A stretch of 64,000 nucleotides of DNA from Aplysia californica (taxonomy: Eukaryota; Mollusca; Gastropoda; Aplysiida; Aplysiidae), in the NCBI RefSeq assembly GCF_000002075.1, contig NW_004797321.1:1156128-1220127 (forward strand), in the 5' to 3' direction. The position numbers and the translations under genes are program-made. Below, in pieces: positions 23,101 through 35,100 of the stretch. Each line of letters begins with the position of its first letter. Position 1 is the first letter of the stretch. The notes beneath the pieces were generated by a model. The model saw only the letters and a list, made by a program, of their open reading frames with translations. It was not told the origin of the DNA and ran no database searches.

Positions 23101-26100
23101 ATTGAAGGGCTGTATATCAATCCCTGAGGCAATACAAATGAATAATCGAATCAAATTAAATAAGAATAAAACAGATTAATAAAACTATTTGAAAAAGTTG
23201 CTTTTGAGGTACATACATAACAACTGCTATTACAAGTTTGCTAGCATCTGCGTTTGTTGCCATTTTTTTCGTCCAAAAGTTGCCACAAAAATGGAAAAAG
23301 TTGCCATAAAAGTTGCTACCAAAAAATAAAAAAACAACACACCAGAATAATAATGGAAAAAAAAAATTAACACACCAACAAAGTAAAACACAGCAAAGAA
23401 GGAAAAATAAAAGAGAAAAAGCAATATATATAAATCTAAAAGGAAGTAATGCAGTAATATTTGCACATGAAAATAACAAATCAACGTGGTGTCAACGCGT
23501 GAGAAAGCGACGAAGTGAAGAGGAAGTGAAAATAAACTTTCTTTCTAAAAGTGAAGTACTAAAGAGGTTCGATTTCTTTTTTTTCAATATAATTTATTCC
23601 CTTTTTTCGATCTTTGTTCCCCGCCGGTGTTATTTTATTTTTTTGGTTTCTTTTGTTCTTTTTTTTTGTTCTTGTTTTTTTTAAAGGCAAAAATCATGGC
23701 CGCGATTCATGGACCAAAAAATGCCAAAAATCGCGGCCACCATTCGGGGGTCGCGGCCGTGACAAATGCAGATGCTAGAGTTTGGCAGCTTATCCACAGG
23801 TGTGACAATTCTAATATTATAAAAAATGACACAACTAAAACACAGATTTTTAAAGTACATGCAAAACAGCTTCTCCTAAGGTACATACAATGGCGAAGAC
23901 AGCCACCATGGGCGTGCGGCTGGTGGGATGAAGTGTTCCCAGGACACTTGGCATGTCTCCCTTACGAGCAGCGGCGTAGAGCACCCTGAGGTACAGCAAA
24001 GCAAAACAGTCACAAACATACAGCCCACCCTGCCGTAAGCGGACAGAACGCCTTTTTTCATTTTGGACCCCAAATTTTTCTTTGCATATATATATATAAT
24101 CGAAAGTCTGATTAGTTACCCTATTTGTGTGAAAAAAAAATTAAAGTGAAACTGTGACTAGTCTTTGAATAAATTAGAATTGAAATTTTGGAAGCACACT
24201 ATTTTTCAAAGGTAAATCTGAAAAAATAAAATCTTTTTTCTCAAAACTGCTGTGAATAAAAAATTGCGTTTTGTCAGCTTACAGCAGACCTCCCACATCA
24301 GCTTAACTGTGGCCATAGGGATAGGGACTAGGACATTTTCAATTACCCCACCTCCCCCAAAAAATGTTAAAAAATAAAATGTACCTGCTTGAGCAAACAA
24401 AGGTGGAGACGAGTCCCTCTCCTTCCTAAGGCACATCATGCATGCATCAGCAAACTCATTTACATAGTCTCTCTCCCACGTATCTCTCTCTCTCTCTGTC
24501 TCTAAAGCACATTATCACGCATCAGCAAACTCATTTGCATAGTCTATCTCTCCCTATACCTCTTTCTCTCTGTCTGTCTGTTTCTCAAGCTCTTAAACTT
24601 ATGTATCTGACATCCTGTCGGCACAACATCACTTTCCTTCCTCCAGCGAGGATCCTAAAAGGAGTTGGGACATCAAACATCTTTCCATAATAACTGTTGT
24701 CAGTGTCAAGTTTTCTATTGGCTGAAAAGCCTATCAAGAATGGTAGTTCTGAATACTTACCCACTGCTTGGTAAAAGACTCTTCCATATATATGCCATTT
24801 TGAAAAGTAACACATGACGCAGTGTTACACTGAGCAGTCATTATGTAAGTGAGATAATGACACAATGCAACAACATAAAAGGTAGGCCCTACCAATTTCA
24901 AGATTTCCAAAGCTACAATTAACTAAATGATTTGTTGTTGTTGTTCAACAGTATATTTTCCTGTAATTATCTCATATGAAGATAGATGCGGCGAAAGACG
25001 GAAAAGAAGCAATGAGCACCTAGCAAAACCAAGCATTTACCAAGCTCTGGCCACCTTCAGAACACATCAGTCGCAAGGAGGGGAGGAGAGATAAAGGGTG
25101 AAATGTTTGCAAAAAATTAAAAATATTACAAAGATTGGAAGCAATGGTCTTTTCACTTTGAAGATTTGATGTGAACCAATACATCTCCGCAGTTCACCGT
25201 TCCCAGTTTGTGAAGATTTTCAACTGTGAGCTTACCTGGAAAGATGAAATCGGTTTCCTTCTCATGTCAAAGGTTATATCTTGGTGGCAAAAATCTGCCG
25301 GCCTGTATTTTCCAAGAGGGGCCGAGTCAGTTTTTCTATCTAACCACTTCATATTTGATTAAATTTATCAAACCTCAAGAAGTGAAAACATCAGAGAAAA
25401 AGAAAAATGTACTTCTCTTTCACTTTAAAATAATGCATCCACAATTCCCACAACAAATTCAATGGCATTCAGAGACACCAATGAAAACAGAAAATTTGTT
25501 AGCTTCGTAAAAAAACTACCAGGTACCACCTGAAAAGGAAAACAGTTCTTTCAAAGAAATGTTAACAACCTTCTTGTTAATGATCCCACTTGCAACAAAA
25601 TTGACCTAAAGCTACATACATTCAGATTATATCGTTTTTTAAATAGTTCATTGCTGTTGCACAACAAGAAGATGATAATACAGCTCACCCCTGTACATTA
25701 TGGTTTTGCAGTGAAGATGTATCAACAAACGAAATCTCCAAAATCTACATGGGTGCATTATATTGCTTGGGCATATGGGACAGATATCTGTAACAAACAT
25801 GATGTTCCAAGCAAAGGGTTCATTTTGAAATGGGCTGCAAATTTAGAAAGGTTTGGATCTATAGAAGAACAGAACTCAAATTCTAAGCCCCGAGTAACAC
25901 AGTAGGCAGCTTATTAAAACAACACACTCTTGAAAAGGTGATTTGAGAAGCTCTGACCGATACCTTGTTATCTTACTAAAATTTTGGAGAAGCTTGTAAC
26001 TATTTATTGATGATGAAGGGAGACAGAACCAGAACTTTCAGCAAGACCTGGCTTCTCATCATAACGCCAGAGCTGTTTTGCGATGGGTCAGTAACAATTT

Positions 26101-29100
26101 TGGTTACAGAACAGTCAGTCTGACTGAGGACAACTGGGCCCCAAAAGATCCGAACCTGAGTCCACTGCACTTTCACTATTGGGGGTGTTTGAAGGACAAG
26201 GTGTGTGGGAAAACCGAAACTTCCAAGACTTGAGAGAAACTATCTTGGAGGGCACAAGAGAGATTTCTCCTCAGCATTGTCAATGGATGATTGTCAATTT
26301 CACTCAGCGCGTCATAATGTGTTTTACTCAAAATTGGGGGTATCCGGAAGATATCTTGTAACTCTCTTTGTAGCTGTCATATTTTATCGTTATTATGACA
26401 GAATAAATGCAGATGGATGTACCCCATTTCTGCAAACTTTGTTGTTTGTAATTTAATTCATAACGGTTTCAGCGGTTTTCTTTTGGACAATTTTTTTTTT
26501 CTAGTCGCCTGGTAGGTAGATAGGTAGGTAGGTAAGTGGGTGGGTGGGTAGGCAGGTATGTAGGTAGGTACATAGATAATGTATATTGACAGTGACTATG
26601 AAGTATGAGCTTACAGCAACATTATGCACTATGTCAGTGTGACTAATTTCCCAAGTGGAGGGGAAATTATGTAATCTCTTTCCAATAATTCTAATAAATT
26701 ATATGTACCTCAATTTTAAAGATCTATCTCTGTTATGTACAAATTATTTAAAAAATCTACCTTCTTTTTGTACAACATTTTTTAACATCTATCACTTTTA
26801 TATGATTCTAATTTAAAAAACACAACCTATCTCCTTTAAATCCATCATTGAAAAAAAAAATCTTCTTTATGTTATATAACTTTTAAAAAAAAGCTATCTT
26901 CTTTCTTATGTAAATGATTTTTACACAATAATCTTCTTTACGGATATAATTTTCAAAATTCATCTAGTTTTTACACACCTCACTTGTGAGAAAGTACCAC
27001 AGTGAACTCACCTGGAATGTCCCATGAGTCCTGTGTTGAGGGCTCCGATACAAGCCAAGGCCACAAGAGCAGACACGACAGGAACCAGGGGTTCCCACAC
27101 GCGTTGACAAAACAGCTGGAAAAGAACGTGAAAACTTCGTACATGGCCAACGGACCTATATTTGAATTGGTAAAAATAAAGTATACACAAGAAGCTGAGA
27201 TTTGGCTGGGCTTCAGATGTTCAGATGTTTTTTCACTATCAGCCTTCCGGTACCTGAGACTTTCGAAATCTTCTGTATGGCACACTTCTGTGGTGTCTGT
27301 GGTTTAGTGGACAGGATCTCAGACTCTCAACTGTAAGATTGTGGGTTGGATTCCTGTCAGGGGTCGGACGCTGTGTCCTTGGGAAAGGCATTTAACACAA
27401 ATTTTTCCCACATCACCCAGGTGAGAATGGGTACCCAGCTATAGACAGTGAACGATCTCGTCAGTTGTTTAGTGTTTCAGTGCTTAATTGGCTGCTTGCG
27501 AGTCATGTTCACCTCCCTCAGGTTCACAGTTACAGAATCACTTAAAATAGTGGCAAGACAAACAATGAACCAATCACAATTCACTTGAGCATTCCGCTGG
27601 ATTGCTCCGGGGCTCACATAATACTGGCAAAGAATAGTGTAGGGTCTATCGTGTTTATTCTTTGACTGCCTACTGTGGGCTTTGTTTTGGCACTGTTCGG
27701 CAGGAGCACATTTGAGATGTGCCGGCTTATTAATATTAATGTACCGCCAAACTCGCTACGAGTGTCGTCATCGCTTAGGTTATCCCCAATGATTTATAGC
27801 TCAGGTTACACTGTTGAATATCCTTTTCTGTTCAGCTAAAGCACGTGGACTTTAGCACGGCATAGTAGATATGTTTTACTGTGCTATAGACATAGAAATG
27901 TCTGTTATGGCGCCAGTGAGGACCTTTGTTTTGATGTGATATTTGGCTAGTGTTCGTTTCTGGCTTCTTTTATTTTATTATTGTAGGAGTTTTACGTAAT
28001 AGAACATTAAAAAATTTGGGGGGGGGGCACTGTACGACCGTGCTCTATGGACGAACTGCGCCTGGTTATGACATGAGTTTCATGGTGGGACCTTCGATGT
28101 AGCATCCATCTACGATAGGGCGGAGGTCATTGAGTTGAGAACTACAAGCTGCCTAAACACTCAAAGTTCAAGAAAGCCCCGTTAGGGATTCAAACCATTG
28201 TCATCTGAATTGTGGTCCAGCATGAAATCAACAGAAACTTGCAAACATCCCATAACAGTCTCTGCTGTGTACGTGTAGATGCATGTACTCACTTGTGTTC
28301 TCCCAAACCGGTTCACTGACATTTTTTCTACTGGTTTAGAGTGAACATTTTGGAAGATATGCTTGCAACTTGTGCAGTTTCTTATTCTTAACAAGGGGAA
28401 ATATAACATGGCGGCTTTGTTTAAATCTCTCTTAAATGAACATTTTGTCTTGTCCGTACAAATGCAAATGAAAATACTTCAGCATTGTAGGATTGAAGAA
28501 TGGATTGCTTTGGATTCAAACCATGATCATCAGAGTTATGGTTCAAAGAGACACCCGCTAACCTCCCATCCTTCACCACTGTGACTGGGTTAACATGTGT
28601 CCTGTAGTGTTTTTCTAGTAAGAGTTTTACTGCACTTGCAACACAGTTAGGTCATATAAGATCCCAAGGATAATGGAGTCACAAGAGAGTAAGAAACAAA
28701 AAACAAAAGGAGGAGAGATAAGGGCAATAGATGTTTGACAGGTAAAAAGGAGCAAACCACACCAGAGCACCTGCCAACCACCCACTCCAGTAGAGTGTTC
28801 TCTTGTACTCACAATAGCAATAGCCCTTGTCTCCACAATTTCACTCATGTCAAGGACGGACATGTACGCAATGTACGTCAGGACAATGAGCACGATGTTG
28901 ATGCCAAATGTCAGCTGTATAGCACGAGGCAGGGTTCTGGGAAAAAGACATATACAGATTGCTTTGAACATATGTGTCTCGACACTGTGGGATATTGTAT
29001 CCATCACAGTCACAGCCCGGCTTAGCCTTGCATGACAGGCAAGGTTGGAAGCCCACTTCTTGAAAGATCTAAATTGAGTCTATGGGGTCATAAAACGCCT

Positions 29101-32100
29101 ATATTAAAAGAAAAAAAAAAGCACACCAACATAATAATCACCGTACAGTGCTTTGAGTTTTGAGTTGTTTGCTTGAGTAAAGAGAAGAACATCAATACAA
29201 TAATAGTAATGTAGAGCAGGGAAGAGGATGATAGAATAAAGCAGGGAAGAGGAAGACAGAATAATGAAAACAACAGAACGAAACAAAAGAAAGAGGACCT
29301 ATCTGTGGTGCCCTCCAAACATCCATCAGTTCATGTGTATAGTTACAGTGTAAAAAGAAAAGTTATTCCCGCATCGGATCTGGACATTGGGGATTGCCTT
29401 GTTAGTGAGACAACTTCCTGGGCCTTCGGCATATGGTGGTGGGTCGGCCAGTTACTTTCCATGCAGCCTTTATTTCCCCAATTCTAAGTCAGGTACCCAT
29501 AACTGCTGGGTGGACAGGAGGGGGCGAAAAAAATCTGTATTCGAACCGATGCTTGAACCTGGACATTCGCTTCGGAGACGAGCGCACTAACCGCTCTGTC
29601 ACCGCACCCTCTAGTTACAGTGTACCATATATATGTACTAAATAAAATTTCTAACAGCTATACCACTTGATGAAGTCCCCCCCCCCCCTTCCCCCCCAAA
29701 AAGAAGAAGAACAAAATTTTTTTCTGCCATCAACATTATCAAAAGTTACTACTTCGTAGAATTCAATTTTAATCTGTTAGTTAACTGAGTTATTGTAAAT
29801 TCTACAAGTATCCAACACTGCACAAACATCAAAACAGAGCAGCCTGGAAAGCTAGAAAAAAAGAGGGGGAGCTAGAGGTGGAGCGTGCGGTGGTGAGGTG
29901 GAGAGAAAGATAGATGACAGAATAGGACTAGAGAACGGGAAAGTAGGACACAGGAGAACATTTTAGAGAACAAGATTTTTTCATCGCTGGCGAACAGCAT
30001 ACCTCTTGACCATGATAGTCCCCCACCCCAATCCTACTGGGAATAGGCAAACAAAGAAAATGAAAACCAGACAAGATGACACAGTTTATGAACACCACTG
30101 CATTATCATAACAAGCAAAAAACCCATTTTTATGACTGTAGAGCTACTTGACGTCTTCTTGAAAATTCTGAAGCTTTTCAAAGATTTCATAAAATTTTTC
30201 AAAATGAAAGCACATATTAGTGTCAAAGATTAGAGATGTCACAAGAGAGTAACAAACACAAAAAAAGAAGGAGAAGAGATCAGGACGATAAATGTTTGAT
30301 AGGAAAGAAGGAGCAAACCACACAAAAGCGCCCGCCAACCACCCACAAGAATGTTTCTGCAAAATGTAAAGAGATGATTTTGCTATGCTATAAGATCTTA
30401 CTGAGCAGGATTCTTGACCTCCTCAGTGAGAGTTGTGACTGCCTGCCTGAAAAGAAAAGGAAAAAAAAGTCAGACTTATGTGTGTGTGTTATCACTTCCA
30501 CATTTTGTATCAGTAAACAGAAGCATACTGACATGATCTTGGTCGTTTCGAGCTGCTAAAAAGTAAGACAAACAAATAGAAATAGAAACAAGAGAGCAAA
30601 AGAAAAAAAGAAGGGCATTCCAGTGGTGCCCTTTGATCACCTCTTATCATTTCAATTTTTGAGAATTTATTTAACAATACGTGTAAGTTTTCATCTCAGA
30701 TTGTAAATCTTTTACAAGAAAAATCATATGTGAGGCATCATGGTGAAATCAGGCGCTTGTCATAATAATGAAATCAAGGAAAGATGGTATTTTTATCAAT
30801 ATTTTAATTTTTTGGCTTAAAACCTTTTACATCCATTAAAAACACATAGCTTAGTGGGTTAATGGCAGAAAAAATGTAAATAAGTTTCCATAGACTTTCA
30901 AGCTTTGGAGTTCACCAAACCTTCGCCGCCACTTTCTGTCTAATTTTACTTCTGAAACCAAGTGGTCTCACCTCCTTCAATCTGGAATATCTCGACTTCT
31001 ACTGAAGATAGATAAGATGATTTTTTCACCAAATGCAAGACAAATGAACAAGCTTTTAGGTGATATCAATACATTTATATGTCAAAAAATTGACGAGCGC
31101 CTGATTCCACAACGTCGTGGCACATATACATATTGTTATATGCCTTGACCCTGAGTGTCAGGGCTAACATGGGCTGAGTATAAAACAGTATCCCAAAGAC
31201 AGGCGGAAGTACTCTATATATAACTTCTCCATTCAAGAATTTATCTCATATCTTTTAAATGCAACAGTGAAAAGCCTACCATATTATGTCTTTGTTTTTA
31301 CCTGTATACTTTGTACATTTTGTAGGGCTAAAATCTGAATGGATGATAAAACTGAACTAAAACCAATACACCACAGATGCCTTTTTTGGTTAAAAGCATT
31401 ACAGCAGCAGACCCAGTGATGGCCTTATACAATACTCTCACTTTCAAAGGCTCAACTTAAAGGACTACATCAATTATAAATTTAAAGACTTCGGCATAGA
31501 TGGTGATTACAATTACACTAGTTGTATCAAAGCACTGCTGCTTCGTATACATTTTCACTATCATCCTGCAAGCTTGAGTGAAAAGACAAATACAATGACA
31601 GCCTTCTGGTGCTAGGAAAAAGTTAGACCAACAGGTAGGAAAAAACACAGGGAGAGGAAAGATGTAAGACCTATCAGTGGCACCCCCTAACCACTCACAT
31701 CATCCCATAATGCAATACTCTAATATTCACTTGTCTTCAACTCACCATCCTCCGTTAGAAAAGATGACATAAAGGAGAGCTACAGAGATGTGCCCTGGAT
31801 TGGTGACAGAACCTTCTAGTGGCTTCTGAAAGTTTTCTGGAGATTCTGGAAGACAAACATATTCTTCCGTCAATTAATATCATAATGCCTGAATTGAGAT
31901 TTAGAAGAAAGTCTGTTAAGCTTTAGTATAAAGTTACAGATTTTAATATATTATTTTTTTAAAGTACAAGGGGGGTTCAAAAAGTCTTTGGTCTGGGTAT
32001 GAAAGAATAATGGTAGAGTAATGAAATTTCGCCAGCCTTTAGACAATTTCTTGAGAACACACCATGCAAATTTTTGGGAAAATCTGAAAATTAATAAGGC

Positions 32101-35100
32101 GCTAGTCAGAGCTTGTTCAATGAAACCATGCACAAAAACGTTTTTTTTTCTTTACTGAAGTTTTGCCATGGAGCCTGTTGAATATCGCTTAGTTATAAAG
32201 TTTTTACACTTGCAAGGAAAATCCCCTTCGGACATTTTTCAGGAAATGATCCAAGTTTATGGTGACAAATATCCTCGTTATAATACTGAGACATACTGGA
32301 TAAGATGATTCAAATCTTGATTCATGTCGGTGATGGATGAAGATCGTGAAGGACGCCCATCCTTTGTGGTAATTGAAGAGAATGTATCCATAGTGAAGAA
32401 ACTGGTTCTACAAGACCGACGCTTAACTTTAGACAGCTCTCAAGTGAAATGAGATTCAGTGTAGGGTCAATTGAAACGATTCTCCATGACCATCTTAACA
32501 TGAATAAAGTGTTTGCACAGTGGGTACTCTGCCTTTTGACAGGTGAGTAAAAGAAACAGAGGGTTGAGTCCTGCAAAACTTTCCTTGAAATTGAGTCCAA
32601 TGACAGTGACACATATTTCTTTAAAAACATGGTGACAACAGATGAAACATGGATTTATCATTTTGATCCAGAACAAAAAATGTCCTCCACGCAATGGAAA
32701 ACCCCTTCTTCTCTCTCACCAAAGAAGGTAAAGGTAACACTGTCAAGAGGAAAGGTAATGCTGTCGTCTTTCTGGGATTGTGAAGGTATCTTCATGACTA
32801 ACTACTTGGAAAATGGAAAGACAGTCACAGGTGACTACTGCTCTGGTTTGCTGATAAAATTACGGTCTGAATTGGTGAAAAAAAGGCATGGAAAACTCTG
32901 TAATGGGGTCTTCCTACTGCATGACAATGCCCCTGCGCACAGGACACAACAAGCTGTGCAGACAGCAGAACAGTACGGCTTTGATATCTTGCCACACCCA
33001 GCTTATTCACCAGATCTTGCCCCCTCAGACTTTTTTCTGTTTCTTAATAAAAAAAACCCACTCACAACGAGGACGCCATTGAAGCTGTAGAAGACTGGTC
33101 AGGGGCTCAGTCTGGGTCATTTTTCTCTAAAAGACTTTTGAAGGTCAAACAGAGGTGGCAGAAATGTGTGTTACTCTGCATGGTGACTGTATAGAAATAA
33201 AAGTGGGTGTACTAAGTTACAAAGCTCTATATTTATTCCTTCATATTTTGACCAAAAACTTCTTGAACCCCCCTTGTACAAGCTAACGTGAACAAAAAAA
33301 CAAAACATGACATGGGGGCTGACGAGCTGATGACGAAGGCAGAAAAAAACAAACATTAGAGAACAAAACAAACAACAATCCTTCTGCCTGAATGCTGTGG
33401 ATTTGGACAGCTATTTTAGAGACTGTCTCTCAGTTTGGGAATGTGATTTAACCAGGATTTCTGAATTTGAAGAAATAAAAAATATAAGTTTGAATATTGT
33501 TCGTTTCCTCCAAGCTGTTGAAATCATGTCAGTTATTAATTTTTTCTATTCAAACCTTTTTTTTGTTTGTTCCCCGTTTAAAATGTATCTATGTAAATAA
33601 TCCTATAAAAGAAACAAAGAAGGAATAACTATGCACAAATTGCCAGAGTTCAGCCAGCAAGCATCATTTTGAACTGTTACCTGATTCAAATCAATACCCA
33701 AGAATTTTGACTTTTCAAATATGTTGTTGTGGGCCTGCTTCTATCTCTTTTTTCTTCAAGTATCCAAAAAGGATAAACTCCTGCTTAACACAGCTTCTGA
33801 CGGTAGGCTTCCACTAAACTGTCTTCAGTAAAAGTTTGTCAAAATACATACTTACGTGTGGCAATTATGTAAACACCAGCTCCAATAACAATCCCTATTG
33901 CAACCATCTTACACATCGTCAAGATACTCTGGATGCGCAGCAAAGTTTTCAGGTAGAAACAGTTCATGTAAAATAAAGTAACTGAAAAGAGTAGAAAAAA
34001 TACAACAATGTCTCACTTCACTTTTTCAAAACTCCTGTAACCATGATCGTGTCTATGTTATGGACAGGGATACACAAAGAGTCATTACTGTGAGTAACAT
34101 ACACAATAAAATCAGCTTTTCCACATCAGGAAGGATCAGGGGTTCACTTACTCTCTCACCCCCCCCTCCCCTTTCCCCCTTTTCATGTAAATCATGCTTC
34201 ATCCCAAACAAACAATCTCCCCCCCCCCCCTCCTAGGTGACTTTTTCCTTATTCCTAACAGCCACCTCCCTTTCATAAGTTAATTTGATGGTTGGATGCA
34301 AGACTCCGACAAATGTCATTGAGGTATTTGGCACTTGTTGAGTTTTGCACCCTACCATTAGGATTGTTTCTTAATTCCTAACAGCCCCCCCCCCCCCTCC
34401 CTACTTTTCATAAGTAAACTGTTTTTTATTCCTAATAGTCCCCCCCCCCCCTTTAAATGAACATTGTTTCTTCATTCCTACAGTCCCCACCCCTTTATAA
34501 GTGCATGTACATTTCCCTTTGATAACTGTTCACCAACCAGTCATATCTTCTGCTGCCCAAATCAAACAAGCAAACCCTGTTAGCGGAACATGAGGTGTGT
34601 CAGAAAAGTTCCAGGGCTGGTGTTACCAAAGATGTACAGTAGAGTCTGCTAAATCCGAAATCTGCCGGGTCGCTGGATTTTCTTCGGTTTAGCCTGGTTT
34701 TCCGTTTAGAGAGGTTGCTAAAATAGAAGAAAAAAGAATAGGGTATTTTCTTTTCTTTGGCTTCATCCTGGTATATTGGATAAATTGTGTTTGATTTAAG
34801 CCTGTATTTCATATCCAGCCATCTCTGCCACTCCTACATACACTCCTGGAAGGATTCCTTTGGGATCTGAGATTCGTCAGCATAGCCATCTTATTTGGTC
34901 CACATCCTCAAAACGGGTCCCCCTGATAAACTCCCACCCACCCCTTGAGCTTGGAGAAAAGGGGGGAAAAGCACAAGGTAGGGTAAGTACAGAGATTGTT
35001 CAAGAACAGTTATGTTTTTCTCAGCCAGGAACTATACGATGCCCAGACTCAGGGCAATGTGGGAAGGTGTGTTGTCATGATGAAGCAGCCATAAGTTGTC

